Notes under the pieces: model-generated | The model's database searches: none | The model's input: the letters and a program-made list of their open reading frames with translations, nothing else | Told to the model about the DNA's origin: nothing | Made by a program: the position numbers and the translations under genes | Shown here: positions 37,201-44,500 of the stretch, in pieces | How the letters are laid out: each line of letters opens with the position of its first letter | Position numbering within the stretch: position 1 is the first letter of the stretch | NCBI GenBank assembly: GCA_012840445.1 | Contig: DULI01000005.1 | Location: forward strand, 186,001-250,000 | Length of the DNA: 64,000 nucleotides | Source of the DNA: Clostridiales bacterium | GTDB lineage: Bacteria > Bacillota > Clostridia > Oscillospirales > Acutalibacteraceae | Reading direction: 5' to 3'

Positions 37201-37335
37201 CGGCTCGCCGATCTCTGGTGTAGGCTCTTGCGCAACCGCTGTAAATATGCCCATCGGGAACATTCCAAGTAAAAGGCATACAGACAACAGCAGCGCAAGC
37301 AACCGTTTAGGTGACTTAAATGCTGTTTCTTTCAT
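31246..37335 (-). CDS. Giant secreted multidomain carbohydrate-binding protein with dockerin
   Basis: This 2029-residue exported protein (signal 1-37) appears to consist of binding and spacer modules, with no catalytic motif that I can see. In order: a CBM6/35-like beta domain (about 42-196), a second beta domain (205-345), an F5/8 type C domain (355-510), a LamG-like jelly roll (515-730), a three-helix repeat (735-800), a PWLN/LGFP-like module (807-1105), three more helical repeats (1108-1300), a beta-sandwich resembling NPCBM (1302-1482), a helical repeat (1487-1548), a second PWLN/LGFP-like module (1549-1832), helical repeats (1840-1965) and a dockerin (1968-2027, ADGDGRVTVSD and ADQDSDGNITVAD). 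GGGAGG precedes the ATG. It probably binds a scaffoldin through the dockerin and polysaccharide or wall through the rest. An enzymatic role of the PWLN module cannot be excluded. Confidence 0.85.
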   Translation of the reverse strand: MKETAFKSPKRLLALLLSVCLLLGMFPMGIFTAVAQEPTPEIGEPIYYEIEDLVAEGKISGVTTSAPNPTPYSDDSTSPRKSEVNLTFANAGDYARITLDDIPKTGFYRVSLMYRPHSNNPTVAFGKNTGTENAVRGVDFKLNAAGLNENSFHEYIARPEGYFMLQQGTDTIDIISNNGGGTIPATTFVIQYVGDQDGQVVRTDVQTVASQIQKDEGIVVDPRSDTSSPWDITVVTFISGATLNQTVTVPLEAPSGWYAVNIIHKRREKGARIEVSANGEYVGEFNNVLTNGYCETGLIGVLYVDETGKTDLTFKFAEKTGSSDTFDLALQYIDLIPIKNNQDETEYDPTKGSISKLVNRASLVATTGRQTKTVFNDEGPVQLFDENVNTKLGVNWNRGEYDFVLTFSTYKPVVPRFYTMATANDNPERDPKSWVLYGSVDGENYEVIHQVSDYMFPDERCVYLPEYFTTGCETAYSYFKLVVTEFKSDTASSLYAQFSELRITTGVEEEPAEIEPGLVLHYDFENGATDVAGNYDGAVYHKGVVFENGIAHFFGNGAISVPVEALHSDQLTITMTLYLRNRQTWGAVFEAATKHDNGKAAVMKFMPQTGNEFNDSISMTVRNGVGPEETNQEMRVSDSSTKLPTDEWVQLTYVQDGAVGRVYLNDVMIAERNDLVFRPTQLNPYGYALIGGGKYWPDPLLIGSLADFRIYNVALDDSEIADLTEENLAEVKVEAGEPDEATTEVINLINAIDRQLDAVPGYVINKIKAAREAYDALTVEQKANVTNYNALLLSEAAWKNYAENYNPIIYGWNDTYSKSPWLNRNNTTDEEKQATRDAIADEMRYQYVVNNYLVGNYTSRGMDNYDGLCGIQSEDKPNDNVGNPWGHEGREWAHIKAPFVGMAFTEGGYFAVNPRYSYQIALSNSFKYDGKVWQILWDGTRFHDDVPLDKGNKNVSITSWGYFPGNGGQGDITNNTFRYAYALYNQTHKWENKVLGRPSADARYSDDERVVFQRFEGPNGIAYIAANKEAIQSVNPNSGKPEGAYVIVEDMAQAFIKLGEGAESPAAAAFVITGAPTGNQYEYNGFTVQDFENGKLFTNGSGFSKFYTSDVGDDQIAADIVIAMIAALPDVEEITLDDEDEIAAARDAYENLNNKLLVPSEVVAKLEAAEQKIDDIKYEQANRVIEMINDLPDVEELTLDDKDAVMAAKAEYDKLDADQKARVDQTTGTKLTDAVAKIAQLERQKAIDDVIAAIDNLPEFKNITLADADDIAAVIAAYEALPDNDAKAAVTNILKLWAAQTRIWEITPDPEGFEVVYADDDSVTVVSADHNKFWFIKDQPTFEDEGKTMRPSYCQEEFNEVEYGIFQEPKGDVEYSTLTIEVPAGAAKFITLYGRQFGASTLSTKRDGTPNWGDNGKNRMEVYAGSTLIGSAVHHDGYAKLVECDIPAGTTEIVIRSYIGDNNWFDHMLFGNARFLIPVLPEDPDVEGTIELINAIGSVDYKSGAAIKAARDAYDSLNAQQKAQVTNYDVLVAAEEAFEDIIEAYAATVTITGWPTSGVDNSPWMMNTTEEEKELTRQAVKEEIIYQYRNGNNIGYDPQKPALDDTREHNGGWVLKQLEGKPNDNVGNPWGHEGRQWAFVQAPFVGISFSCSGYLSTKTDRDIGLLGNQFVMDGKVYQQFWNFYKYHDDVEKVPFANIGITTVNLFPGSISQTDVTNNNFRYAFAEYNQSVKEAGKTLGIAAGDVEYAGDGQIAYQMFVGPDGEAYIVGKVANFFDGIGNAFVVNGDILEAVLALAETPAEAFVITGAPIRKAEDGKQYFENGYIENGQFNEYDEPTRIEIEIEQLPKADNIDPYNFEDYMDLVEELMDAYNGLSEEQKQQVANSEKLLAVYNMINDCVAAREVIDMIDDLPPDVTPENVDEVEPYAIAAREAYDNLTASQKALVDNYDYLEYIEEMIEEIRSFVLGDADGDGRVTVSDIIAVRNHIMERIPLEGIRLVAANADQDSDGNITVADIIAIRRIIMNQDVE
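32431..32475. repeat. 45-bp direct repeat, copy 1
   Basis: These 45 bases are identical to 34666-34710 and encode the same stretch, KPNDNVGNPWGHEGR, in the two PWLN/LGFP-like modules of the 2029-aa protein. The rest of the two modules has diverged strongly, so this block is either under tight constraint or was copied recently by gene conversion. Confidence 0.9.
34666..34710. repeat. 45-bp direct repeat, copy 2
   Basis: Identical in all 45 bases to 32431-32475, in the same reading frame and module position within the 2029-aa protein gene. Confidence 0.9.
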
Positions 37336-37371
37336 TGTCTAACCTCCCAAAACGTATTTGGATACACACTT

Positions 37372-37400
37372 ATTTTAACAGTTTGGTTACCAAGAAACAA
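37372..37400 (-). promoter_or_regulatory. Probable promoter of the 2029-aa gene
   Basis: On the minus strand TTGTTT (37400-37395), a 17-base spacer and TAAAAT (37377-37372) precede the ATG at 37335 by about 36 bases. The -35 is weak. Confidence 0.4.
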
Positions 37401-37544
37401 TACATAGACTTGCATAAATCGGCTGCCATGATTTGTGCATTTTACACAATGTTAACCACCTGCTGAATATAGGAAATATGAATAAACACCTCAAACCCCT
37501 AATGTCAATGTAAATTATTACCTGAAGTTACAATTAGCAGAAAA

Positions 37545-37575
37545 CTAAAGGCCGAACTTAAAGTTCGGCCTTTAG
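37545..37575 (-). terminator. Terminator of the PASTA pseudokinase gene
   Basis: A 15-bp perfect inverted repeat (37545-37559 with 37561-37575) is followed on the minus strand by TTTTCTG. It lies 29 bases downstream of the stop codon at 37604. Confidence 0.8.
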
Positions 37576-37603
37576 TTAATTTTCCCATTTGTCTGTATTC
37601 GGC

Positions 37604-39454
37604 TCAATCGTCGTCCCGGTCTTGGTTTTGATTCGTTTTCTTATTATTGTTGCTTTTGCTGGAGCTATCATTTTCTTCGCTGTTATCTTCAGGCTCAGAG
37701 GAGCTGGGCGGGCTGCTGCTCGGCTTGCTCGACGATCCGGAACTGCTGGGCGGGACTGATGAACTCTCACCCTGCGACGTGGTAGTGCTTGAAGGCTTAG
37801 ACGAAGGCCCGGAGGGCTGGCTGGAAGGCGTATCGTCTGCTTTCAGCGTGTTGACGAACACGGTAATCATCGAGTCGGGGCTTACCTTCTGGCCGGCTGC
37901 CGGCTCAACATTGACCACCACATCCTTGGGGGCGTTGGCATCATACATGCTGGTCTGCTGAATGTTTTCGGGCAGGAACCCGAGCTCTATAAGTTTTACA
38001 TACGCCTCGTCAAATGTAAGCCCTTTAAGGTTGGGAACGGCCACCTGCGAAGGGCCAAGGCTTACTCTTACCGAAATTGTGGTACCCTTTGCAACCGGCG
38101 TGTCGGCAGCCGGGTACTGCTCGTAAACCACACCGCGGGCGTATTTGTCGTTATAGCTTTTAGATACAATTTCAAATTTGAATATGTCCTTGTAATCGGG
38201 GTTATTAAGCACCTGGGCAAACCGCATGCCCACCAGGTCTGGCACGGCGTTAAGCTTTTCGTTTTGGGTATCGACCGCCCGCGACTCAAGCGAGGTAAAG
38301 GGTGGCGGCTCAAGCCCGCCGCTGCTTGTCTTGTTTGCGCCGAACAGGTCGTCCTTAAACACCGTAAAGGCAAGCACTATTACAGCCACCACAAGTACGC
38401 CGGCAGTAACCAGCGAAGCCATTACTGCATAGTTCCTGCCGCGCGCCTGCTTGCGCTTTGCGGGCGCGGCCTTTGGCTTTGCAATCTGCATTGTGCCCGT
38501 GGTGGATTGAATAAGCTCGGCCCTGAACTCGTCTATCGAGCGGGTGCGGTCCTCGGGAAGTATCTGCAGCGCATTGGCAAGGGCGGTAAGCACATGCTCA
38601 GGCAGCTGCTTTACTATTTCGGCAGGTATGGTCATGTTGTCGTTGGTAACCCGCTCGGTGGCCTCGGGCGGCGGATTTCCGACTAAAGTCCGGTAAATCG
38701 TTGCCGCAACCCCGTACACATCTGTCCAGGGGCCCTGCTGCCCGTCAAATCCGTACTGCTCGATCGCGGCAAAACCCGGGAAAAGCTGGGCTGTCATATC
38801 GCTTCTGGCCGTGCGGGCCGCGGCAGTGCAAAAGCCGGTAAGCCTGATTTTCCCGTCCCTGCCCACAAACAGGGTTTCGGGCGATATGCCCCGGTGTATT
38901 ATATTATTGTTATGTAGGGTCTTAAGCGTGGAAAGCAGCGGCAGAAACAGCGACCTTGCCTGCTCCCATTTAAGGGTTCCGCCGTTGCGCAAAAGAAATT
39001 CCCGAAGCGTAATGCCCGAAACGGTTTCGCTGACAAAATAGCCCGTATTGTTGGCTTCAATAATGTCGTATACCGGCAGTATGGTCGGCAGGTCTTTCAG
39101 CCTTTCAAGGGTCCTTGCCATCTCCAAAAAGGCCATTATGCCGTCATTATAGCTGAACTCGCAGCCGGGTATAATAACAACCTTCCCATCCACCGACCTT
39201 TCACACAGGCCGACAGGGAAATATTCTCTGATTTTTACAACCGCATCCTTTTGATTGTCCCAGCCAAGATAGGTAATACCCTCTCCGTTGCTGTCAAGCA
39301 CCTTGCCGACAATATAGCGGCCGTCCAGCCAAAATCTTAACGGCAGGCTGGAGGAGTTGCGCGGGCCTTCGTTGTCGAAACCGCATATGGGGCATACGCG
39401 TTCGCCGCCATTGTCGTTCATACAACCCATACACAGTCTGCTGGTGTTTTGCAT
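37604..39454 (-). CDS. Degenerate Ser/Thr kinase-like membrane protein with zinc ribbon and PASTA repeats
   Basis: This 616-residue protein begins with a zinc-ribbon-like CMGC...CPIC pair (about 9-25), then a protein-kinase-like domain (about 40-320), one membrane helix (about 350-373), two PASTA repeats (about 412-560, which usually bind muropeptides or beta-lactams outside the cell) and a Ser/Pro-rich tail. The kinase domain keeps the VAIK-type lysine (AVVKIREY) and the EQYG...WTDVYGVAATIY region. The catalytic loop reads HRGISPET in place of HRDxxxxN (G189 for Asp, Thr for Asn), and the DFG motif is LTGF (T206 for Asp). Three key residues are thus lost, so it is probably a pseudokinase sensor. 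The start at 39454 gives 9 bases to AAAGGG, whereas the upstream ATG touches that site. Confidence 0.88.
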   Translation of the reverse strand: MQNTSRLCMGCMNDNGGERVCPICGFDNEGPRNSSSLPLRFWLDGRYIVGKVLDSNGEGITYLGWDNQKDAVVKIREYFPVGLCERSVDGKVVIIPGCEFSYNDGIMAFLEMARTLERLKDLPTILPVYDIIEANNTGYFVSETVSGITLREFLLRNGGTLKWEQARSLFLPLLSTLKTLHNNNIIHRGISPETLFVGRDGKIRLTGFCTAAARTARSDMTAQLFPGFAAIEQYGFDGQQGPWTDVYGVAATIYRTLVGNPPPEATERVTNDNMTIPAEIVKQLPEHVLTALANALQILPEDRTRSIDEFRAELIQSTTGTMQIAKPKAAPAKRKQARGRNYAVMASLVTAGVLVVAVIVLAFTVFKDDLFGANKTSSGGLEPPPFTSLESRAVDTQNEKLNAVPDLVGMRFAQVLNNPDYKDIFKFEIVSKSYNDKYARGVVYEQYPAADTPVAKGTTISVRVSLGPSQVAVPNLKGLTFDEAYVKLIELGFLPENIQQTSMYDANAPKDVVVNVEPAAGQKVSPDSMITVFVNTLKADDTPSSQPSGPSSKPSSTTTSQGESSSVPPSSSGSSSKPSSSPPSSSEPEDNSEENDSSSKSNNNKKTNQNQDRDDD

Positions 39455-39642
39455 ACCTAACATCCCTTTCAGGCCCTAATCTAAGGCCATAAGTTTTTGT
39501 TTTAAGGCTAATAAGAATTAAACATATTATATCATCACTGTCAAGGCTAATAAAGTTACAAGTCTGTGTCAAAAGTAACAAAAGAGATTGTCCAAAAAAG
39601 AATTCTGATTTAGTAATTAATATGTATATTTGAGCATATATA

Positions 39643-40221
39643 TTACAGCTTTTGCTCGTCCAAAGAAAGCCTGAAACTCTCAAGAAACTCCTCTTTAAAA
39701 ATCTCAACCTCCTCAAGCCCCATACTGTCGATTGTGCGCAGGGTCTGCCGGTAGGCCACCTCGAACTCCCGGTTGCCCTGTGCCAGCTCCTCTATGCACT
39801 TAATCAGCGCAGAGAGCTTGTCAGCCGCCCGCACAAGCGTCTTTATATAATCATCACCACCGCTTAAGGCTTCCTCGTATTCGGGCAAAAGGTCCTGCGA
39901 CAACATCCCAAGCAGTCTGCCCCTAGCCCCCTGCTCGATTTGCTTATAGGCCTTAATAATTTCGGGATTGTAGTATTTCACCGGCGTGGGCATGTCCCCG
40001 GTTATAATTTCGGACACATCGTGAAACATGGCACAAAGCGCCACCTTCGCAGGGTCAACCTCCCTGTTAAGCCGCCTTTTGGCTATTGCCGCCAGAGCGT
40101 GGGCGATAAAGGCGGTCTCGAGGGTGTGCTCGCTTAAATTTTCCTGCCGGCTGTTTCGCATAAGCCCCCAGCGGTATATGTACTTCATCCTGAAAAGCAT
40201 GGCTAAAAAGTGGCTGGCCAT
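39643..40221 (-). CDS. HD-domain 5'-deoxynucleotidase (YfbR-like)
   Basis: This 192-residue HD hydrolase should remove the 5'-phosphate from deoxynucleoside monophosphates. The metal-binding residues are visible: His in SEHTLETAF, the HD pair in CAMFHDVSEIITGD, and a later Asp in AADKLSALIKC. The length and the MPTPVKYYNPEI segment match YfbR. ATG at 40221 follows AGGATGTG; the GTG three codons earlier is too close to that site. It stands between the PASTA protein gene and the divergent glycosyltransferase operon. Confidence 0.88.
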   Translation of the reverse strand: MASHFLAMLFRMKYIYRWGLMRNSRQENLSEHTLETAFIAHALAAIAKRRLNREVDPAKVALCAMFHDVSEIITGDMPTPVKYYNPEIIKAYKQIEQGARGRLLGMLSQDLLPEYEEALSGGDDYIKTLVRAADKLSALIKCIEELAQGNREFEVAYRQTLRTIDSMGLEEVEIFKEEFLESFRLSLDEQKL

Positions 40222-40352
40222 TAATTTCACATCCTAAATTCAGTTCATTTTCACAAACTTGGCGCGGTTTTATTGAATATTATACCAATTGCTGTTATAA
40301 TATCAACATATTTGTGGCAGTTTTGTGCATTAAAACAAACGGAGGTAAAATT

Positions 40353-41657
40353 TTGGACGAGTCATTAAAACTAAACGAGATAATAAACCACAAAAACGCC
40401 TTAAGGGCACTGGGGCTGATCCTTTTCTCCTCGCTGCTTTTAAGGCTGATTGTGGGCGTGGGGTACGTCAACACCATGGACGTCTACTGGTACCGTAGCT
40501 GGGCTGTGGACCTGCCCAACGGGCTGTTCGGCGTCTACGCCCGCGCCGAAGAAATCACGCTTGACTATCCGCCCATTTACCTGTATTTCCTCTACCCTCT
40601 GGGGCTTATCTACAAGCACACCGGCACCGAAATAGGTACCTTTTTTAATATGTTAATCATGAAGTTCTGGCCCATTGTGTTCGATGTATTATGCTCGCTG
40701 CTTTTGTACATAATCTGTAAAAGATACGGCCGCCACATAGGGCTTTTCGCGGCATCCGCCTGGGCATTAAATCCCTCAACCCTCTTTAACTCCTCCATGT
40801 GGGGGCAGACCGACGAAATGATGGCCTTTCTACTGCTGCTTGCCTTCTGGCTGCTTGAGGAGGACAGGCCCGTGGCCTCCTGCGTTGCCTTCGCAGTGGC
40901 GGGTCTCACCAAATACCAGTCCCTTGTTTTTACCCCTGTCCTACTGCTGGAAATACTCTCCCGCTACGATATAAAACGCTTCTTCAAAGGCATCGGCGCC
41001 GCCGCCGCAACGGTGTTTTCGGTATTTCTGCCCTTTATGGCGGGCGCCCGCAACCCGCTTCTGTTTTTCGATGTATATTTCGGCGGTTCGGGCAAATACC
41101 CCTACTGCACCCTTAACGCCTTTAACGTCTACGGCATTTTCAAACTCAACTACTCCGACCGGATAAGCGAAAACATAAACTTCATCGGGCCTATCAGCGC
41201 CCACAGCTTCGGGGTTTTCATGGTAGTCATGGTTCTGGTGTTGCTTTTGCTGCTATACGCCTATCACGCCAAAACCGGCAAACCCGGCAGCCCCTGGGTG
41301 GCATGTTTTATAATCATGCAGTGGGTGTTCATGTTCGCAACCCGCATGCACGAGCGCTACCAGATAATCGTGCTGCCCTTCTTGCTCATGGCGTATATTG
41401 CCCACCGCTACAAGGGCTTTTTGCGACTTTATATCGCCCTTACCATTATGACGCTGCTCAACCAGGCCTACCTTCTTTTCTACATGAACAACAGAAACAT
41501 ATTCTATGCCGACTACTACCTCGAAGGCCTGTCTGCCTTTTCCTTTGCTAACCTTCTGCTGTTTGCCTGGTCTGTAGTCGAGTGCATTAAGTTCTATTTC
41601 CCTCAGTTTTCCGTAGAATCTGTGATGAATATTTTTAAAAAGCCCAAAGAGGCATAA
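40353..41657 (+). CDS. GT-C fold polyprenyl-phosphate-sugar glycosyltransferase-like membrane protein
   Basis: This 434-residue protein has about ten membrane helices and the features of the mannosyltransferase/ArnT-like GT-C class: an early acidic loop motif (NTMDVYWYRSWAVDLP), the YPPIYLYFLYPLG loop, SMWGQTDEMMAFLLLLAF, and an MHERYQI segment between late helices. It should transfer a sugar from an undecaprenyl phosphate carrier to a wall polymer or protein on the outer face. I place the start at the TTG at 40353, six bases after GGAGGT, because upstream ATG options lack a ribosome site. It is the first gene of a set with yfhO-like and GT2 genes. Confidence 0.8.
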   Translation: MDESLKLNEIINHKNALRALGLILFSSLLLRLIVGVGYVNTMDVYWYRSWAVDLPNGLFGVYARAEEITLDYPPIYLYFLYPLGLIYKHTGTEIGTFFNMLIMKFWPIVFDVLCSLLLYIICKRYGRHIGLFAASAWALNPSTLFNSSMWGQTDEMMAFLLLLAFWLLEEDRPVASCVAFAVAGLTKYQSLVFTPVLLLEILSRYDIKRFFKGIGAAAATVFSVFLPFMAGARNPLLFFDVYFGGSGKYPYCTLNAFNVYGIFKLNYSDRISENINFIGPISAHSFGVFMVVMVLVLLLLLYAYHAKTGKPGSPWVACFIIMQWVFMFATRMHERYQIIVLPFLLMAYIAHRYKGFLRLYIALTIMTLLNQAYLLFYMNNRNIFYADYYLEGLSAFSFANLLLFAWSVVECIKFYFPQFSVESVMNIFKKPKEA

Positions 41658-41719
41658 AATACGGCGGGCCGCACGCCGGGAATATGCGGCCGCAAATCCT
41701 GCGATTTACGGAGTAGATC

Positions 41720-44437
41720 ATGAATACTTTTGGCACACCTACACTAAAACCCCAAAAAGAGGAACACTGGCGCACCTTTCTTTACGCTTTGATAGTGGCC
41801 ACAGCCTTCTTTTTACCCTATATAATAATGGACGAAGGCTATTTCCTTTTCTACGGCGACTTCAATGTCCAGCAGGTACCATTTTACCAGATGTGCCACA
41901 GGATGGTGCGTTCAGGGGATATTTTCTGGAACTGGTACACCGACCTTGGGGTTAATTTCATCGGCTCATACAGCTTTTACCTTCTTGGCAGCCCCTTTTT
42001 CTGGATTACCATACCCTTCCCCAACTGGATGATACCCTACCTTATGGGGCCGCTGCTTATTTTAAAATTTGCCCTTTCCGCTTTTACGGCCTACTTCTAC
42101 ATCCGCCGATTCACATACAGCCCCAAAACGGCGACATTGTGTTCACTGCTTTATGCTTTTTCAGGCTTTTCGGTATACAACATCTTCTTTAACCACTTCC
42201 ACGAGGCAATCATTTTCTTCCCGCTCCTGCTGCTGGCGGTGGAGCAGTTCATCACCGAAAACCGCAAGGGCGTGGTGGCTCTTGCTGTTTTCATCTGCGC
42301 CGTTTCCAACTACTTTTTCTTCACCGGAATGGTAGTCTTTGTATTTATCTACTGGTTTGTCCGCATGCTCTCCAACTGCTGGCGGCTTACCTTCGGCAAA
42401 TTCCTGCTGCTGGGGTTCGAGTGCGTGCTGGGCGTGCTGCTCGGCGCCGCAATACTGCTTCCCTCCTTCTACTCGGTCATCCAGAACCCCCGCGTGGACA
42501 ACATCTCCTACGGCTGGAATGCCATAATGTACGGCAAGGAGCAGATATACCTGAATATCATAGAAGTCTTTTTCTTCCCGCCGGACCTGCCCGCAAGGCC
42601 TGTGTTCTTCCCCAACGCCGACGTAAAATGGGCGTCTTTGGGCGGCTGGCTGCCCGTCTTCAGCATGACCGGCGTGTTCGCCTGGATGCAGTCCAAAACC
42701 GGGCACTGGCTGCGTCGGCTTATCGGCATACTGATTCTCATGGCGATGGTACCGATATTAAACAGCGCCTTTTACATGTTCAACAGCGCCTACTACGCCA
42801 GGTGGTTCTACATGCCGGTACTCATGATGTGCCTTGCGACAGCCATGGCGATAGAGGACCGCAGCGTCAACTGGAACCGCGCCTTTAACTGGACGGCGGG
42901 GATTACCGCGGCCTTCGTGCTCGTAATCGGCCTCTTCCCGGCCGAGGTCAAAAACGGCAAAATCACCCGCTACGGCATTTACAGCTACGACAGCAACAAC
43001 CCCACCTTGTACCTGTCAAGATTCCTTATTGCCAGCATAATCGCGGTGGCGGGGCTTATAATACTCAAACTCATACTCCCCTCAATCCGCAAAAACAAGC
43101 CGGCATTTTTCAGGCTCTCAATCTGTTCGGTCTGCATTTTGTCGGTTATTTATGCCACCTACTTTGTGGGAACTGGCAAAACCCATTCGGACAGCGTCAA
43201 GGAAATGCTTATTCCGAAATACCTCCAAAGCGAGGTGGAACTGCCGGGAGACCCGCAAAACTACCGCATAGACGTCTACAGCAGCATAGACAACACGGGC
43301 ATGTTCCTTAAAGCGCCCTGTATAAACAGCTTTCACTCAATAGTGCCAAAATCTATAATGGACTTTTACAAGTTCGTGGGCGAGGAGCGTGGCGTGGCAA
43401 GCAGGCCCACCACCAAGTCATACGCCATACGCCCGCTGCTTTCGGTAAAATACCTGCTAAACCCCATACGCAGCGACCCTGTTGATGACCAACGCAATTC
43501 CTTCTCCAACAACGGCAAGCCCCGCATGCCCGGCTTTTACTATGTGGGCACAAACGGCGGCTTCCGTGTGTACGAAAACGACAACTACATTCCCTACGGC
43601 TTTACCTACGATTACTACATCACCAGAAAGCAGTGCGAGTCTTTAAGCGAGGCGGACCGCGCCAATACCATGCTTAAGGCTATCGTGCTTGACGAGGAGC
43701 AGGCCGAGCGGCATAAGGACATCCTTAAAAACCTTGCCGACTACTACAACATCGATCTGGATGATATAAAATCGATTTCGGAACTGCCGAATCTCTCCTT
43801 CGACGACGAAACCTTATCCCAGGACTGCAAGGCTAGGGCCGCCACCGCCGCGTACAGCTTCACCCGCGACAACCACGGCTTTACCGCCAAAATCAAGCTC
43901 GATAGGGAAAACCTTGTTTTCTTCTCGGTCCCCTATGAAGAGGGCTGGAGCGCCACCGTCAACGGCCAGCCAGCTAAGATCGAGCAGGTCAACATAGGCT
44001 TCATGGCAGTGCGCGCCCCCGCGGGGGATGTGGAAATCCGGTTTGACTATACGACTCCCGGCCTTGCAAACGGCATAAAACTCACAATCCTTGGCGCGTT
44101 GGTGTTTGCGGCCTACCTGATTCTTTGCTACCTCTACAAGCGCCGCTGGCCCGAAAAATGCCTGCCCGTCAACCCCGAGCGTGAGGAATTAATGAGAAAA
44201 TGGGAAAAATACGAGCAGGAGGACAGCCGTGCGGCCCTTGAGGAGGCCATGCAGGCGCAGCTTTACGACGGCTATGATTCCTTTGTGATAAAAGACATCC
44301 CTGAAGAGGGTTTCATACAAGGGTTTAACATAAACATCGACCCCGACAGCCCCGAAACCCCGGAACCGGGCCAGGGCAAATCCGAGGCACCGGGCGGGCA
44401 TAACCCCTTCGAAAACCCTGGCCAGGATGACCTTTAA
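41720..44437 (+). CDS. YfhO-family membrane glycosyltransferase
   Basis: This 905-residue protein has the YfhO architecture: about 13 membrane helices (residues about 20-470), with the family start YIIMDEGYFLFYGDFNVQQVPFY and DLGVNFIGSYSFYLLGSPF, then a large extracellular region (about 480-785), a last membrane helix (about 788-810, LTILGALVFAAYLILCYLY) and a charged cytoplasmic tail (about 825-905). In Bacillus, YfhO works with a CsbB-type GT2 to glycosylate lipoteichoic acid. The next gene here is a GT2 of that type. GGAGTAGATC precedes the ATG. Confidence 0.9.
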   Translation: MNTFGTPTLKPQKEEHWRTFLYALIVATAFFLPYIIMDEGYFLFYGDFNVQQVPFYQMCHRMVRSGDIFWNWYTDLGVNFIGSYSFYLLGSPFFWITIPFPNWMIPYLMGPLLILKFALSAFTAYFYIRRFTYSPKTATLCSLLYAFSGFSVYNIFFNHFHEAIIFFPLLLLAVEQFITENRKGVVALAVFICAVSNYFFFTGMVVFVFIYWFVRMLSNCWRLTFGKFLLLGFECVLGVLLGAAILLPSFYSVIQNPRVDNISYGWNAIMYGKEQIYLNIIEVFFFPPDLPARPVFFPNADVKWASLGGWLPVFSMTGVFAWMQSKTGHWLRRLIGILILMAMVPILNSAFYMFNSAYYARWFYMPVLMMCLATAMAIEDRSVNWNRAFNWTAGITAAFVLVIGLFPAEVKNGKITRYGIYSYDSNNPTLYLSRFLIASIIAVAGLIILKLILPSIRKNKPAFFRLSICSVCILSVIYATYFVGTGKTHSDSVKEMLIPKYLQSEVELPGDPQNYRIDVYSSIDNTGMFLKAPCINSFHSIVPKSIMDFYKFVGEERGVASRPTTKSYAIRPLLSVKYLLNPIRSDPVDDQRNSFSNNGKPRMPGFYYVGTNGGFRVYENDNYIPYGFTYDYYITRKQCESLSEADRANTMLKAIVLDEEQAERHKDILKNLADYYNIDLDDIKSISELPNLSFDDETLSQDCKARAATAAYSFTRDNHGFTAKIKLDRENLVFFSVPYEEGWSATVNGQPAKIEQVNIGFMAVRAPAGDVEIRFDYTTPGLANGIKLTILGALVFAAYLILCYLYKRRWPEKCLPVNPEREELMRKWEKYEQEDSRAALEEAMQAQLYDGYDSFVIKDIPEEGFIQGFNINIDPDSPETPEPGQGKSEAPGGHNPFENPGQDDL

Positions 44438-44500
44438 TTAACACGGCAGCCGCCTGCCGAAAAAGGCGGCACCCGCAAAATGGCGGTATAGGAGTTAGCC

